A DNA stretch of 58,309 bases from a methane-oxidizing endosymbiont of Gigantopelta aegis. Its GTDB lineage: Bacteria > Pseudomonadota > Gammaproteobacteria > Methylococcales > Methylomonadaceae. The DNA is taken from NCBI RefSeq assembly GCF_016097405.1, contig NZ_JAEHGD010000001.1:1794110-1852418 (forward strand), given 5' to 3'. A model generated the notes under the pieces. It did not search any database. It had not been told where the DNA came from and saw only the letters and a program-made list of their open reading frames with translations. Positions 47,003 to 56,864 of the stretch are shown piece by piece. Position 1 is the stretch's first letter. Each line of letters opens with the position of its first letter. The translations under genes were made by a program, and so were the position numbers.

Positions 47003-48421
47003 ATGGCAGGTAAAACTTTATACGATAAGTTATGGGATGATCATGTCGTTAGCACCGAAGATGATGGTTCGGCTTTGATTTATATTGATCGACAATTGGT
47101 GCATGAGGTGACCTCACCCCAGGCTTTTGAAGGCCTTAGGTTGGCTGGTCGAAAACCTTGGCGTACTGAGCGTAATTTAGCGGTAGCTGATCATAATGTT
47201 CCGACTACTGATCGCGATAAAGGGATTAGTGATCCTGTCTCACGTTTGCAGGTGGAAACGCTGGATAAAAATTGCCACGAATTTGGCATTACCGAATTTG
47301 GTATGGACGATCTCAGACAGGGTATTGTGCATGTGGTCGGTCCTGAGCAAGGCGCGACGTTACCTGGAATGACGGTCGTTTGTGGCGATTCACATACCTC
47401 GACGCATGGCGCATCCGCAGCATTGGCCTTTGGCATTGGTACTTCTGAAGTCGAGCATGCACTGGCGACACAATGCCTGGTGCAGAAAAAATCTAAAAAC
47501 ATGTTGATTCGGGTCGATGGCAATGTGGCACCGGGGGTGACGGCTAAAGATATTGTACTGGCGATTATCGGCAAAATTGGCACGGCTGGCGGTAACGGTT
47601 ACGCGATTGAATTTGCAGGTGAGGCGATCAGGCAGTTGTCGATGGAAGGGCGTATGACAGTGTGTAATATGGCGATTGAAGCCGGTGCTCGAACCGGTTT
47701 GATTGCTGTCGATGATACGACGATTGATTATTACAAAGACCGTCCTTTTGCGCCTAAAGGCGAACTCTGGGATAAGGCCGTAGAGGCCTGGCGGCAATTG
47801 CATTCTGATGCCGATGCCGAGTTTGATAAGGTAGTGATATTAAATGCGGCCGAGATCAAACCGCAGGTGACCTGGGGAACCTCGCCCGAAATGGTCGTGG
47901 CTGTTGATGCCTGCGTCCCTAATCCTGCCGATGAAACCGATACCGTGAAACAGCAAAGCATGCAACGTGCATTGGAATACATGGCATTAACCCCAGGTCA
48001 GAAAATCACCGATATTCAGTTGGATAAAGTTTTTATCGGCTCTTGCACCAATTCACGGATCGAGGATTTGCGTCAGGCGGCTGAAGTTGCCAAAGGTAAA
48101 AAAGTGGCGGCTAATATTAAACAGGCTCTGGTGGTACCCGGTTCTGGTCTGGTCAAAAAACAAGCCGAGGAAGAAGGATTGGATAAAATTTTTATTCAGG
48201 CCGGTTTTGAATGGCGTGACCCAGGCTGTTCTATGTGTCTGGCGATGAATGCCGACCGTCTGGAGCCGGGCGAACGCTGCGCTTCGACATCCAACCGGAA
48301 TTTTGAAGGTCGACAAGGCTATGGTGGGCGTACGCACTTGGTGAGTCCGGCGATGGCCGCCGCCGCTGCGGTTAACGGCCATTTTGTTGATATTAGTAAG
48401 CAGCAAGGAGCACAAGTATGA
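47003..48421 (+). CDS. leuC: 3-isopropylmalate dehydratase large subunit LeuC
   Basis: Aconitase-family enzyme of leucine synthesis, 472 residues. The Fe-S ligands are Cys in [14 protein letters not shown] and the pair in [11 protein letters not shown]; substrate-site blocks are [26 protein letters not shown] and the ENDFE-type [10 protein letters not shown]. It overlaps leuD by 4 bases, and the set adk-leuC-leuD-leuB-asd reads as one unit. Confidence 0.97.
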   Translation: MAGKTLYDKLWDDHVVSTEDDGSALIYIDRQLVHEVTSPQAFEGLRLAGRKPWRTERNLAVADHNVPTTDRDKGISDPVSRLQVETLDKNCHEFGITEFGMDDLRQGIVHVVGPEQGATLPGMTVVCGDSHTSTHGASAALAFGIGTSEVEHALATQCLVQKKSKNMLIRVDGNVAPGVTAKDIVLAIIGKIGTAGGNGYAIEFAGEAIRQLSMEGRMTVCNMAIEAGARTGLIAVDDTTIDYYKDRPFAPKGELWDKAVEAWRQLHSDADAEFDKVVILNAAEIKPQVTWGTSPEMVVAVDACVPNPADETDTVKQQSMQRALEYMALTPGQKITDIQLDKVFIGSCTNSRIEDLRQAAEVAKGKKVAANIKQALVVPGSGLVKKQAEEEGLDKIFIQAGFEWRDPGCSMCLAMNADRLEPGERCASTSNRNFEGRQGYGGRTHLVSPAMAAAAAVNGHFVDISKQQGAQV

Positions 48422-49050
48422 AGGCATTTACGCAACTGAAAGCTATCGTGGCCCCACTGGATCGGGCTAATGTCGATACCGATGCAATTATTCCAAAGCA
48501 GTTTTTAAAATCGATCCGTCGCGCGGGTTTCGGCCCTTATTTATTCGATGAGTGGCGTTATCTGGATCGAGGTGAGCCGGAGATGGATTGCACAAACCGG
48601 CCATTGAATCCTGACTTTGTTCTAAACAAACCTCAGTATAAAGATGCTCAGATCTTGTTGACCCGGGAAAATTTTGGTTGTGGCTCTTCAAGGGAACATG
48701 CGCCATGGGCCCTGGAAGACTATGGTTTTCGCGCCATTATTGCGCCGAGTTTTGCCGATATTTTTTATAACAACTGCTTCAAAAATGGGCTGTTGCCGAT
48801 TGTGCTCGATGCTGACGTGGTCGATAGTCTGTTCAATGAAATCGAGCCGGACTATCAACTGGCGATTGATCTCGAGGCACAAACAATTACCACACCAACG
48901 GGGCGGACGATACCTTTTGATATCGACGAAAACCGCAAATTCCGCTTGCTGAACGGGCTTGATGATATTGCGCTGACGCTACAGCAAGCCGATAAGATTC
49001 GCGCCTATGAGGCGGAGCGGGCCAAGCGCGCACCGTGGTTATTTCAGTAA
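48418..49050 (+). CDS. leuD: 3-isopropylmalate dehydratase small subunit LeuD
   Basis: Swivelling domain partner of LeuC, 210 residues, typical length. Blocks: [59 protein letters not shown]. Together with LeuC it converts 2-isopropylmalate to 3-isopropylmalate. The start overlaps the leuC stop (ATGA). Confidence 0.96.
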   Translation: MKAFTQLKAIVAPLDRANVDTDAIIPKQFLKSIRRAGFGPYLFDEWRYLDRGEPEMDCTNRPLNPDFVLNKPQYKDAQILLTRENFGCGSSREHAPWALEDYGFRAIIAPSFADIFYNNCFKNGLLPIVLDADVVDSLFNEIEPDYQLAIDLEAQTITTPTGRTIPFDIDENRKFRLLNGLDDIALTLQQADKIRAYEAERAKRAPWLFQ

Positions 49051-49100
49051 AACTCGACGATTAGGCGCAAAGCGTAAACTATTTGACGATAAGGTTAACA

Positions 49101-50186
49101 ATGACGAAAAAAATTGCAATTTTACCTGGTGACGGGATTGGCCCCGAGATTGTTGCCGAAGCACTGCGGGTGTTGACGTTTTTAAATGCGGACATGAATC
49201 TTGGCTTGGAATTTGAGCAAGGCTTGATTGGTGGGGCCGCTTATGATGAATATGGGACGCCATTGCCACAAGTGACGCTGGACTTATGTCAGGCGGCCGA
49301 TGCTGTTTTATTAGGGGCCGTTGGCGGGCCAAAGTGGGAGCCTTTAGATCATGCGGTACGTCCCGAACGTGGTTTGCTGGGTATTCGCGCAGAATTGAAA
49401 TTGTTTTCCAATCTGCGTCCGGCCATTTTATATCCGCAACTGGCAGATGCGTCGAGCTTGAAATCCGAGATTGTTTCTGGCCTGGACCTGATGATTGTGC
49501 GGGAATTGACCGGCGGTATTTATTTCGGTCAGCCGCGTGGCGTCAGAACACTGGAAAACGGCGAAAAACAAGGTTACAACACACTGGTCTATTCAGAATC
49601 TGAAATTCGGCGCATTGCTCATTCAGCTTTCCAGATTGCACAAAAACGCAACAAACGCTTATGCTCGGTGGATAAGGCCAATGTGCTGGAATGCACCGAA
49701 TTATGGCGTGAAGTGATGAATGAGGTGGCGACACAATACCCGGATGTGACATTGAGCCACATGTATGTCGATAATGCATCGATGCAATTAGTCAGAGCAC
49801 CCAAGCAGTTTGATGTGATGGTGACGACGAATATGTTCGGAGATATTTTGTCGGATACTGCTGCGATGCTGACAGGCTCCATCGGTATGCTGCCTTCAGC
49901 CTCGTTAGATGAATCTGGCAAGGGCATGTATGAGCCGATTCATGGCTCTGCGCCGGATATTGCAGGCCAAGGGGTGGCCAATCCATTGGCGACTATTTTA
50001 TCGGTTGCCATGATGCTGCGCTATACCTTTGCCGAGGCGACAGCGGCCGATCGTATCGAAGCCGCTGTCAATGCGGCCCTGGATGCAGGCGTTAGAACAG
50101 CCGATATTTTTGCCGAGGGGAATAACAAAGTGAGCACATCGGAAATGGGTGATGCGGTTATCAATGCGCTAAAGGTAGGAGTCTGA
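49101..50186 (+). CDS. leuB: 3-isopropylmalate dehydrogenase LeuB
   Basis: NAD-dependent oxidative decarboxylase of leucine synthesis, 361 residues. Motifs: [58 protein letters not shown] and [23 protein letters not shown] with the metal-binding Asp residues, then [15 protein letters not shown] 49101 gives the normal start; the frame also contains an ATG at 49083. asd begins two bases after its stop. Confidence 0.97.
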   Translation: MTKKIAILPGDGIGPEIVAEALRVLTFLNADMNLGLEFEQGLIGGAAYDEYGTPLPQVTLDLCQAADAVLLGAVGGPKWEPLDHAVRPERGLLGIRAELKLFSNLRPAILYPQLADASSLKSEIVSGLDLMIVRELTGGIYFGQPRGVRTLENGEKQGYNTLVYSESEIRRIAHSAFQIAQKRNKRLCSVDKANVLECTELWREVMNEVATQYPDVTLSHMYVDNASMQLVRAPKQFDVMVTTNMFGDILSDTAAMLTGSIGMLPSASLDESGKGMYEPIHGSAPDIAGQGVANPLATILSVAMMLRYTFAEATAADRIEAAVNAALDAGVRTADIFAEGNNKVSTSEMGDAVINALKVGV

Positions 50187-50187
50187 T

Positions 50188-51210
50188 ATGTCAAAAACTT
50201 ATGATGTCGCCGTCGTCGGTGCAACAGGTGCCGTCGGTGAAGCAATGTTGTCGATTCTGGAACAGCGTGATTTTCCGGTCGGTCATGTTTATGCGTTAGC
50301 TAGCAGCCGTTCAGTGGGAAAACGGATTCCCTTTAAAGGTGGTTCGGTTGTGGTTGAAGACTTGGCCGAGTTTGACTTTTCTAAGGTACAAATTGGTTTG
50401 TTTTCAGCCGGTGCCAGTATTTCAGCAGAATATGCGCCAAAAGCGGCGGAGGCAGGGTGTGTCGTTATCGATAACACGTCGCAATTTAGGTATGACGATG
50501 ATATTCCGCTGGTGGTGCCGGAAGTGAACCCTGAGAAAGTGGCAGAATACAAAAATCGCGGCATTATCGCCAACCCGAATTGCTCAACCATTCAGATGCT
50601 AGTGGCATTGAAGCCAATTTATGATGCGGTGGGCATTGAAAGAATCAACGTCTGTACTTATCAGGCTGTTTCCGGCACGGGTAAGCCTGGCATTGAGGAG
50701 GTTGTTAAACAAACTGCCGCCTTGCTGAATGGTAAACCGATTAAATCTGAAGTTTATCCTAAGCAAATTGCATTTAATGTTTTACCGCAGATTGATGTAT
50801 TTCTTGATAATGGTTATACCAAGGAAGAAATGAAGATGGTCTGGGAAACGCGCAAGATTTTTGGCGATGATTCGATTCAGGTCAACCCGACCGCGGTGCG
50901 GGTACCGGTATTTTATGGCCATTCCGAAGCCGTGCATATTGAAACGGGCGAGAAAATTGCGGTGGAAACGGTGCGAGAACTTTTGCAAAAAGCACCGGGC
51001 GTCACTGTCGTCGATACCCGTGAAGATGGCGGTTATCCAACAGCTGTGACCGAATCCTCAGGGCATGATGATGTGTTTGTCGGACGGATTCGTGAAGATA
51101 TTTCACATCCTAAGGGATTGAATTTATGGGTGGTTGGCGATAACGTCAGAAAAGGAGCCGCATTAAATAGTGTTCAAATTGCTGAAGAACTGGTAAAAAA
51201 ATATATCTAG
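50188..51210 (+). CDS. asd: Aspartate-semialdehyde dehydrogenase
   Basis: Makes aspartate semialdehyde for lysine, threonine, methionine and diaminopimelate, 340 residues. Motifs: VAVVGATGAVGEAML (NADP), NPNCSTIQMLVAL with the catalytic Cys, QAVSGTGKPG, and GHSEAVHIE with the base His. It is the last gene of the leu cluster. IS copy 4 begins 5 bases after the stop, so the usual asd-fimV linkage is interrupted here. Confidence 0.97.
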   Translation: MSKTYDVAVVGATGAVGEAMLSILEQRDFPVGHVYALASSRSVGKRIPFKGGSVVVEDLAEFDFSKVQIGLFSAGASISAEYAPKAAEAGCVVIDNTSQFRYDDDIPLVVPEVNPEKVAEYKNRGIIANPNCSTIQMLVALKPIYDAVGIERINVCTYQAVSGTGKPGIEEVVKQTAALLNGKPIKSEVYPKQIAFNVLPQIDVFLDNGYTKEEMKMVWETRKIFGDDSIQVNPTAVRVPVFYGHSEAVHIETGEKIAVETVRELLQKAPGVTVVDTREDGGYPTAVTESSGHDDVFVGRIREDISHPKGLNLWVVGDNVRKGAALNSVQIAEELVKKYI

Positions 51211-51708
51211 TCTAGGGGCTGTTGCCATTTCACATAGGTAACCATAAAAAGGCGCAAGCCAGAGCGATAGAGCCTTCAAAATTTCGTTTGAGTTTGTCAT
51301 ATCGCGTGGCGATCGCTCTGAAATGCTTAAGTCTTGCAAACACATTTTCAACGAGATGGCGATATTTGTAGAGACACCAATCCATTTCATCATTTCCCCG
51401 AGTTGAATTCTTTTTTCTTGGGATAACAGGAACAGCCCCTTTGTCTTTAATTTGAAGACGTAATGCTTCACTGTCATAGCCTCTGTCAGCAACTATATAG
51501 TCACCTTTTGGGAGCTCTGCAACTAATTTCGGTGCTTCTTTACAGTCATGAACTTCGCCGCCTGTCACTGAGAAATGAATAGGAAGACCACAGGCATCAA
51601 CGGCCATATGAATTTTACTGGTGTTCCCGGCGACAGATTTCCCTATCGCTGTTTCTTGTTCACAGGCCGCACCACTACTATGCTGATGTGCTTTCACAAT
51701 ACTCCCAT

Positions 51709-52448
51709 AGTCCCAGCCTTCGGGTAACGTTCTTCAATCGCCTTACAAAGATCAATCGTTGCCTCGCCATTGATGGTGTCATAGAAGCGGCAGACAGTAT
51801 CCAGAGAATCGATATTGACTGCACCGTTGACATTGAGACGTTGACGCCCGGTATTACTCTGAATCGTGAATTCCACACCACGCTTAATCCAACCACAAGC
51901 CATTACAGGATTATGTTGTGGATGAACACCATCCATGAACAATATCAAGTCTTCGGGCTGCTTGTCTTCCTTTAGTTGTTGATATTTCTCAAGGAACTCC
52001 AGTTGGGCTTTTGCATTAGCTTTGCCGGGTATCAGCTTGGGCTTTTATAGACATAACCCAAGCGATGCAGCAAGGCTGTCACACCGCGTTCACTATAGCG
52101 AACCTGCCAACGCTCTTTAATGTAAGCTGCAACCGATTTAGCGGTTAAGTGAAGATTTTTCTGCAGATATTCATCCAACTCGGTCGCTTCTGAAACCGAT
52201 AAGAAACTGGCACTTCCAACATGCTGAGTTTGTAGGAGTTTAGCAAGACCACCTTTCTTATATTTTCGATAGTAGGTACGGATTGTATTGCGGTCAATGA
52301 GAAGTGCTTCGGCAACGTTTGTTGCTGACCAGCCTGAACCTAAAAGAATGATGGCTTTAACTCGGTCTGCATCACGTTTTTCTCGAAGCTCACCATGGGC
52401 TTCGCGCAAATCGGCTAATTCAGTCTCTGGAAGGGTGTAATTCGACAT
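51709..52448 (-). pseudogene. IS630-family transposase, frameshifted and truncated
   Basis: N-terminal helix-turn-helix part (52448 to 52032: WSATNVAEALLIDRNTIRTYY; RYSERGVTALLHRLGYVYK) and, in another frame, the catalytic part with the Asp in LILFMDGVHPQHNPV. A one-base loss in the run at about 52047 (TATAAAAGCCC) breaks the frame. The frame ends at the junction after AIEERYPKAGT, before the usual DNARYH motif, so the second and third catalytic residues are gone. Confidence 0.82.
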
Positions 52449-52516
52449 GGCCTTATTTTATATATTTCACTCCATTACGTCATCTTTTTATGCTAAATTC
52501 TCATTTGCGAAGAGTA
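51709..52516 (-). mobile_element. IS630-like element, 3'-truncated, nested in IS copy 4
   Basis: It contains one terminus (near 52516, joined at a TA) and most of an IS630-family transposase. The other terminus and the end of the gene are missing, together with 108 bp of the host IS, so a deletion followed the insertion. Confidence 0.8.
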
Positions 52517-52830
52517 TACCAAAAGCCGTGGGTAAATCTCTCCAGGGACAACCTACTCGCAAGCGATAAAAAATACCTTCGACTGTTTTTCGAAGACAAG
52601 GTTTGTCATAAATTCCCATTTTCAACATAATTATCTTCAGTTTCTCCCAAAGTTCATCCGTAAGCATTTGTCGGGGCATAGTTTGCTTGTTTTTGAGTCA
52701 AAATAAACAATCTATGTGGCGGAGTTATTGAATTTCAAGGGGGATTTTCAAAACGGCAACAGCCCCTAAGCTTATTCCAAATACTCTTTTTGGAAAACAT
52801 TGTGACGGGATTATTCGGTAGGAGAACAAC

Positions 52831-55341
52831 GTGCGCAATTTGAACAAACCTTTGGCCATTGTCTCTCTTTTAGCGCCGATGAGTGCGCACCCTTTGGGGA
52901 TTGGAGACATTAAATTGCATTCGGCGCTGAATCAAAAGTTGAATGCAGAAATTCCGCTGATTGTTTCTAAAGACGAAAATCCCGCCAATATCAGGGTCAG
53001 TCTAGCGGCGCCGGAAAAATTTGATGAAGCTGGGGTGCCGTGGAATTACTTTCTGACTAAAATAAAATTCAATACGCAAGTGCGGCGGGATGGCTCGGTG
53101 GTCATTAAACTAACCTCCAATGAAGCATTACGCGAGCCGTTTTTGGATTTTCTGCTTGAAGTAACCTGGGATAAAGGTAATTTATACCGGGAGTTCACCG
53201 TTTTAGTTGACCCACCCAGCAGTTATACCCAACCGGTCATTCCTGTCGCACAAACGGCGGTTTCGCCTGCATCCGCTCAAACTCAAACCAATAAACCGGC
53301 TACTGATGCGACCATTCGGGTTGAAAATGAACGGCTGGCAAGCCATGAATACGGCCCCACTCGGCGCAGTGATACCTTATGGGATATTGCGGCAAGACTC
53401 AGGCCGCGTAAGGATATTTCTATCGAACAAATGGTTGTCGCCTTGTATGAAGCGAACCCGAAGGCTTTTTACAAGAAAAATGTGAATGCCTTGATGGCTG
53501 GGAAAAAACTGAAAATTCCCGATGTTGACAGCATTTTAAAACTGTCTCGAAAACAGGCCGCTGATATTTTTCGGCAGCAATATCAACAATGGCAGCAAAA
53601 ATCCACAAAAGCTGCTAAAGCTCAAAAAACGACGAGTGCCGCTGAAGCCTCAGCTAAAAAAACGGGCAGTCAACTGGAGTTGATTGCGCCGGTGGAGTCG
53701 GCTGTTGAAGAAAGTGCAAGCGTTGCAGCACTGCAGGCGTCAACTGAAAAATCAGCAGAGGCGACAAAGGCAACGGCTGAACATGAAAAAGGCTCGACAG
53801 CTCAGCTTGATAATCAGGCATTATTGGCGAGACTTGAAAAACTTGAGCAACAATTGACGGCTATGCAGCAGTTGCTGGCGGTCAAAGATGCGAAATTAGC
53901 GGCTTTGCAACAAGCCGGTCAGTCAGGTGCCATAAAAACAGCGACAAAAGCCGAGGTTACAGCAAAGCCTGTGGAAAAATCAAAAACTGTTGTGAAAAAG
54001 GCAGTCGCTAAACCGGTACCTAAACAGTCAATTAAAAAGCCGCTGACACCTTCGTCCCAGGAAGAAGAAAGTAGTTTTTTCAGTGATTTTTATTACATTA
54101 TCGTAGGCGGCGCCAGCATTTTGATTTTAGGCTTGTTAGCCTGGCTGTGGACCAGGAAGCGTCGGGCGGAAGAAGAAATGGATGCCGACAGCATGTTTTC
54201 GGCATCCAGTCAGATTGTTATGCCTGACTCAGAAATGAATAGTCAGTCAGAGAGCTCAATCGTGTCTCATGAAGGCGAAGCTTATGATGTCGGGACGGTC
54301 GGTGAAAGCTCCTTCTTGAGTGAGTTTACACCCAGTGATTTTGATGCTTTCGATGCCGAGCAAAGCGAAGTCGATCCAATCGCAGAAGCCGATGTTTATT
54401 TGGCCTATGGTCGCTATCAGCAAGCGGAAGAGCTGATGCAGCAGGCGATTAAAGAACATCCTGAACGTAAGGAATGCAAGCTGAAGCTGTTGGAAATCTT
54501 TTATGCCAGTGAAAACAAAGCTGCATTTGCAGAATATTTGAGTGAATTGGAGCAATCGGGTACAAAAGATGAGGATCCTGAATTCTGGGCAAAAGCTGTG
54601 GAAATGCAAAAGGAGTTGGGGCTGGAGAGCAGCGCCTCGGATTCAACGGCGACAGCAAGTCAGAAAAATGATAATGAACCAAATCAGGATAAGTCGTCTG
54701 CTGATTTAGGTGCCAATAATCTAATTGATGAAACAGAACTCGATAATATTTCTTTGGATATCTTCGGCTCGTCGAGTAAAGATGATGCGGCTGATAATAA
54801 GGGTTCGGCTGAAACTGATGAGAGCACGGTTTTAGACCTGGACTCAATGGAAGATCTGGACTTTAATCTGGATAGTTTTGCGAGTGAGGATGTCGAGAAA
54901 AACAAAACTGATGAAAAAGTTGAAGATGATATTGAGTCATTAGATTTTGATTTGGATATTGGCACGCTATCTGAAGAAATCGATAAAACAGCTCCGGCTA
55001 AAGATGATAATGAAGATTTGGAGACCTTCGATTTCGATACGGCTTCAGAGCCCGTAACACAAAAGCCTGCGACTGAAGAGAATGCGGATGATGAGTCTTT
55101 TGACTTTGACTTTAATTTTGAAGAAAGCAGTTTTGAAGTTAAAGATGAGAAACCATCTGTGGCAGATGGTGAGGTATCTGATCTGACTGATATGGATGAG
55201 TTTGAAACCAAATTGGATCTTGCTAGGGCGTACATTGATATGGGAGACCTTGATGCAGCCAGAACAATTGTAGATGAGGTTTTAGCGCAAGGGAATGAGC
55301 AACAAAAGAAAGCAGCTCAAGAAATCATTGATTCATTGTGA
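52831..55341 (+). CDS. fimV: Pilus assembly / polar hub protein FimV
   Basis: Protein of 836 residues. A signal-like start is followed by the FimV N-terminal domain (GIGDIKLHSALNQKLNAEIPL), a peptidoglycan-binding LysM segment (~170-230, SDTLWDIAARLRPRKDISIEQ), a long Ala/Lys-rich coiled coil (~245-400), one transmembrane helix (~423-445, IIVGGASILILGLLAWLW), and a very acidic cytoplasmic part with tetratricopeptide repeats and the conserved C-terminus DEFETKLDLARAYIDMGDLD. It organises type IV pilus function and polarity. GTG 52831 with AGGAG 6 bases upstream. It is normally just after asd; here an IS lies between. Confidence 0.93.
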   Translation: MRNLNKPLAIVSLLAPMSAHPLGIGDIKLHSALNQKLNAEIPLIVSKDENPANIRVSLAAPEKFDEAGVPWNYFLTKIKFNTQVRRDGSVVIKLTSNEALREPFLDFLLEVTWDKGNLYREFTVLVDPPSSYTQPVIPVAQTAVSPASAQTQTNKPATDATIRVENERLASHEYGPTRRSDTLWDIAARLRPRKDISIEQMVVALYEANPKAFYKKNVNALMAGKKLKIPDVDSILKLSRKQAADIFRQQYQQWQQKSTKAAKAQKTTSAAEASAKKTGSQLELIAPVESAVEESASVAALQASTEKSAEATKATAEHEKGSTAQLDNQALLARLEKLEQQLTAMQQLLAVKDAKLAALQQAGQSGAIKTATKAEVTAKPVEKSKTVVKKAVAKPVPKQSIKKPLTPSSQEEESSFFSDFYYIIVGGASILILGLLAWLWTRKRRAEEEMDADSMFSASSQIVMPDSEMNSQSESSIVSHEGEAYDVGTVGESSFLSEFTPSDFDAFDAEQSEVDPIAEADVYLAYGRYQQAEELMQQAIKEHPERKECKLKLLEIFYASENKAAFAEYLSELEQSGTKDEDPEFWAKAVEMQKELGLESSASDSTATASQKNDNEPNQDKSSADLGANNLIDETELDNISLDIFGSSSKDDAADNKGSAETDESTVLDLDSMEDLDFNLDSFASEDVEKNKTDEKVEDDIESLDFDLDIGTLSEEIDKTAPAKDDNEDLETFDFDTASEPVTQKPATEENADDESFDFDFNFEESSFEVKDEKPSVADGEVSDLTDMDEFETKLDLARAYIDMGDLDAARTIVDEVLAQGNEQQKKAAQEIIDSL

Positions 55342-55413
55342 GTAACTACTCACCTCTTCAGAAACACTGGGCGTAGGGTATTGGGCTTGTGCAACAAGTA
55401 CAGCACCATTTTT
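55338..55413 (+). repeat. Palindromic intergenic repeat, left copy beside IS copy 5
   Basis: It shares, in inverted orientation, three blocks with 56478-56595: TAACTACTC, CGTAGGGTATTG, and TGTGCAACA...GTACAGCACCATTTTT. It starts at the fimV stop with the palindrome GTGAGT-AACT-ACTCAC. Confidence 0.6.
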
Positions 55414-55540
55414 CACTGCCAACTTATTACAATACAATGCGTAAGCTAATGAAATACAGTAATTCCTACTAAGAAATATTTATCTTTATAATCAATAACT
55501 TATGAATTTGTTTTTTCGCAAACTTTTTTATTAAATCTTA

Positions 55541-56389
55541 GGGGCTGTTGCCATTTCACATAGGTAACCATAAAAAGGCGCAAGCCAGAGCGATAGAGCC
55601 TTCAAAATTTCGTTTGAGTTTGTCATATCGCGTGGCGATCGCTCTGAAATGCTTAAGTCTTGCAAACACATTTTCAACGAGATGGCGATATTTGTAGAGA
55701 CACCAATCCATTTCATCATTTCCCCGAGTTGAATTCTTTTTCTTGGGATAACAGGAACAGCCCCTTTGTCTTTAATTTGAAGACGTAATGCTTCACTGTC
55801 ATAGCCTCTGTCAGCAACTATATAGTCACCTTTTGGGAGCTCTGCAACTAATTTCGGTGCTTCTTTACAGTCATGAACTTCGCCGCCTGTCACTGAGAAA
55901 TGAATAGGAAGACCACAGGCATCAACGGCCATATGAATTTTACTGGTGTTCCCGGCGACAGATTTCCCTATCGCTGTTTCTTGTTCACAGGCCGCACCAC
56001 TACTATGCTGATGTGCTTTCACAATACTCCCATCAATAAATTCCCATTCCAGGTCTGGGTCAACAACCAGGGCGTTAAAAATACCCATCAGTTTTTCTTT
56101 ACGAGACCAGTCATTGAATCGTTTATATACCGCATTCCAATTACCAAAAGCCGTGGGTAAATCTCTCCAGGGACAACCTACTCGCAAGCGATAAAAATAC
56201 CTTCGACTGTTTTTCGAAGACAAGGTTTGTCATAAATTCCCATTTTCAACATAATTATCTTCAGTTTCTCCCAAAGTTCATCCGTAAGCATTTGTCGGGG
56301 CATAGTTTGCTTGTTTTGAGTCAAAATAAACAATCTATGTGGCGGAGTTATTGAATTTCAAGGGGGATTTTCAAAACGGCAACAGCCCC
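55541..56389 (-). mobile_element. IS5-family (IS427-like) insertion sequence, copy 5
   Basis: Element of 849 bp, same termini, TA on both sides (55539-55540 and 56390-56391). It lies in an intergenic stretch between fimV and the DUF2892 gene and breaks no gene that I can see. The flanks (55342-55540 and 56390-56606) are AT-rich and contain an inverted pair of repeat sequences. Confidence 0.94.
55556..56303 (-). pseudogene. IS5-family transposase, frameshifted (copy 5)
   Basis: T5 instead of T6 near codon 37 and A5 instead of A6 after IPRK; both break the frame as in copies 1 and 3, though the second run differs in length from every other copy. Confidence 0.88.
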
Positions 56390-56477
56390 TATTATTCATC
56401 AATGACTTACATGATTTTTTCAGCGGGAATTGCTGAATGAAATACAAAATAAATATTACAACTCCACCTGACAGTAT

Positions 56478-56595
56478 AAAAATGGTGCTGTACAAGGATG
56501 TTGCACAGAGCTACATGGATGTATCTACGCGTCCTTAAAAATCAATACCCTACGGCCACTAAATGATTACCGTGCGAGTAGTTACCATTGTGAGT
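56478..56595 (-). repeat. Palindromic intergenic repeat, right copy beside IS copy 5
   Basis: On the minus strand it reads CGTAGGGTATTG, then GGACGCGTAGATACATCCATG, TGTGCAACATCC and GTACAGCACC. It carries the ATACATCC...ACATCC double motif also seen at 58234-58271. Confidence 0.6.
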
Positions 56596-56606
56596 CAATA
56601 CATTTG

Positions 56607-56637
56607 ATAAAAAAAGGCCGGCTCAGCCGGCCTTTTT
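56607..56637. terminator. Rho-independent terminator, bidirectional
   Basis: AAAAAGGCCGGC-TCA-GCCGGCCTTTTT: a 12-bp perfect stem with T runs in both directions. On the minus strand it closes the quinone oxidoreductase/DUF2892 transcript. Confidence 0.88.
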
Positions 56638-56654
56638 ATTGTGAGATGGATTTT

Positions 56655-56855
56655 TCAAAATGCACAGCCAGGTTTGACGCCTAGCTTCTTGAGTATGATA
56701 GCCAAAGGACAGAATCCAGTGAAAGAGGCTTGCAGAAGGTTTGCGCCCACAAAGGCGGTAAACCAGAGCCAATTCAAGGAATGCCATACCGCAAGCCCGA
56801 CACTGATTAAAATAAAACTGCCGGCAATAGCCATCACCATGCGATCAATTGTCAT
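56655..56855 (-). CDS. DUF2892 (YgaP-like) membrane protein
   Basis: Protein of 66 residues: [20 protein letters not shown], a second hydrophobic stretch [21 protein letters not shown] and the ending [16 protein letters not shown]. This is the DUF2892 inner-membrane family, often attached to or next to rhodanese and other sulfur-metabolism proteins. AGGAGG lies 5 bases before ATG. It starts 9 bases after the quinone oxidoreductase stop, which supports a role in sulfide or sulfane-sulfur handling. Confidence 0.88.
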   Translation of the reverse strand: MTIDRMVMAIAGSFILISVGLAVWHSLNWLWFTAFVGANLLQASFTGFCPLAIILKKLGVKPGCAF

Positions 56856-56864
56856 TGTTACCTC

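Larger units (their letters stand above)
51230..52679 (-). pseudogene. IS5-family transposase interrupted by IS630 fragment (copy 4)
   Basis: The N-terminal part (52679 to 52517, MPRQMLTDELWEKL through RDLPTAFG) and the C-terminal part (51708 to 51230, KAHQHSSGA through the stop) of the same DDE transposase, separated by the nested element. The intervening segment with the first catalytic Asp (FIDGS) is deleted. Confidence 0.88.
51215..52766 (-). mobile_element. IS5-family (IS427-like) insertion sequence, copy 4, disrupted by a nested element
   Basis: The outer element has the same GGGGCTGTTGCC ends and TA on both sides (51213-51214 and 52767-52768). Compared with copy 1, about 108 bp of its middle (around FIDGS upstream to WNAVYKR) is replaced by 808 bp of an IS630-like element (51709-52516). 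The remaining homopolymers (T6, A6) are in the productive frame, so this copy was probably the most intact before disruption. Confidence 0.92.
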
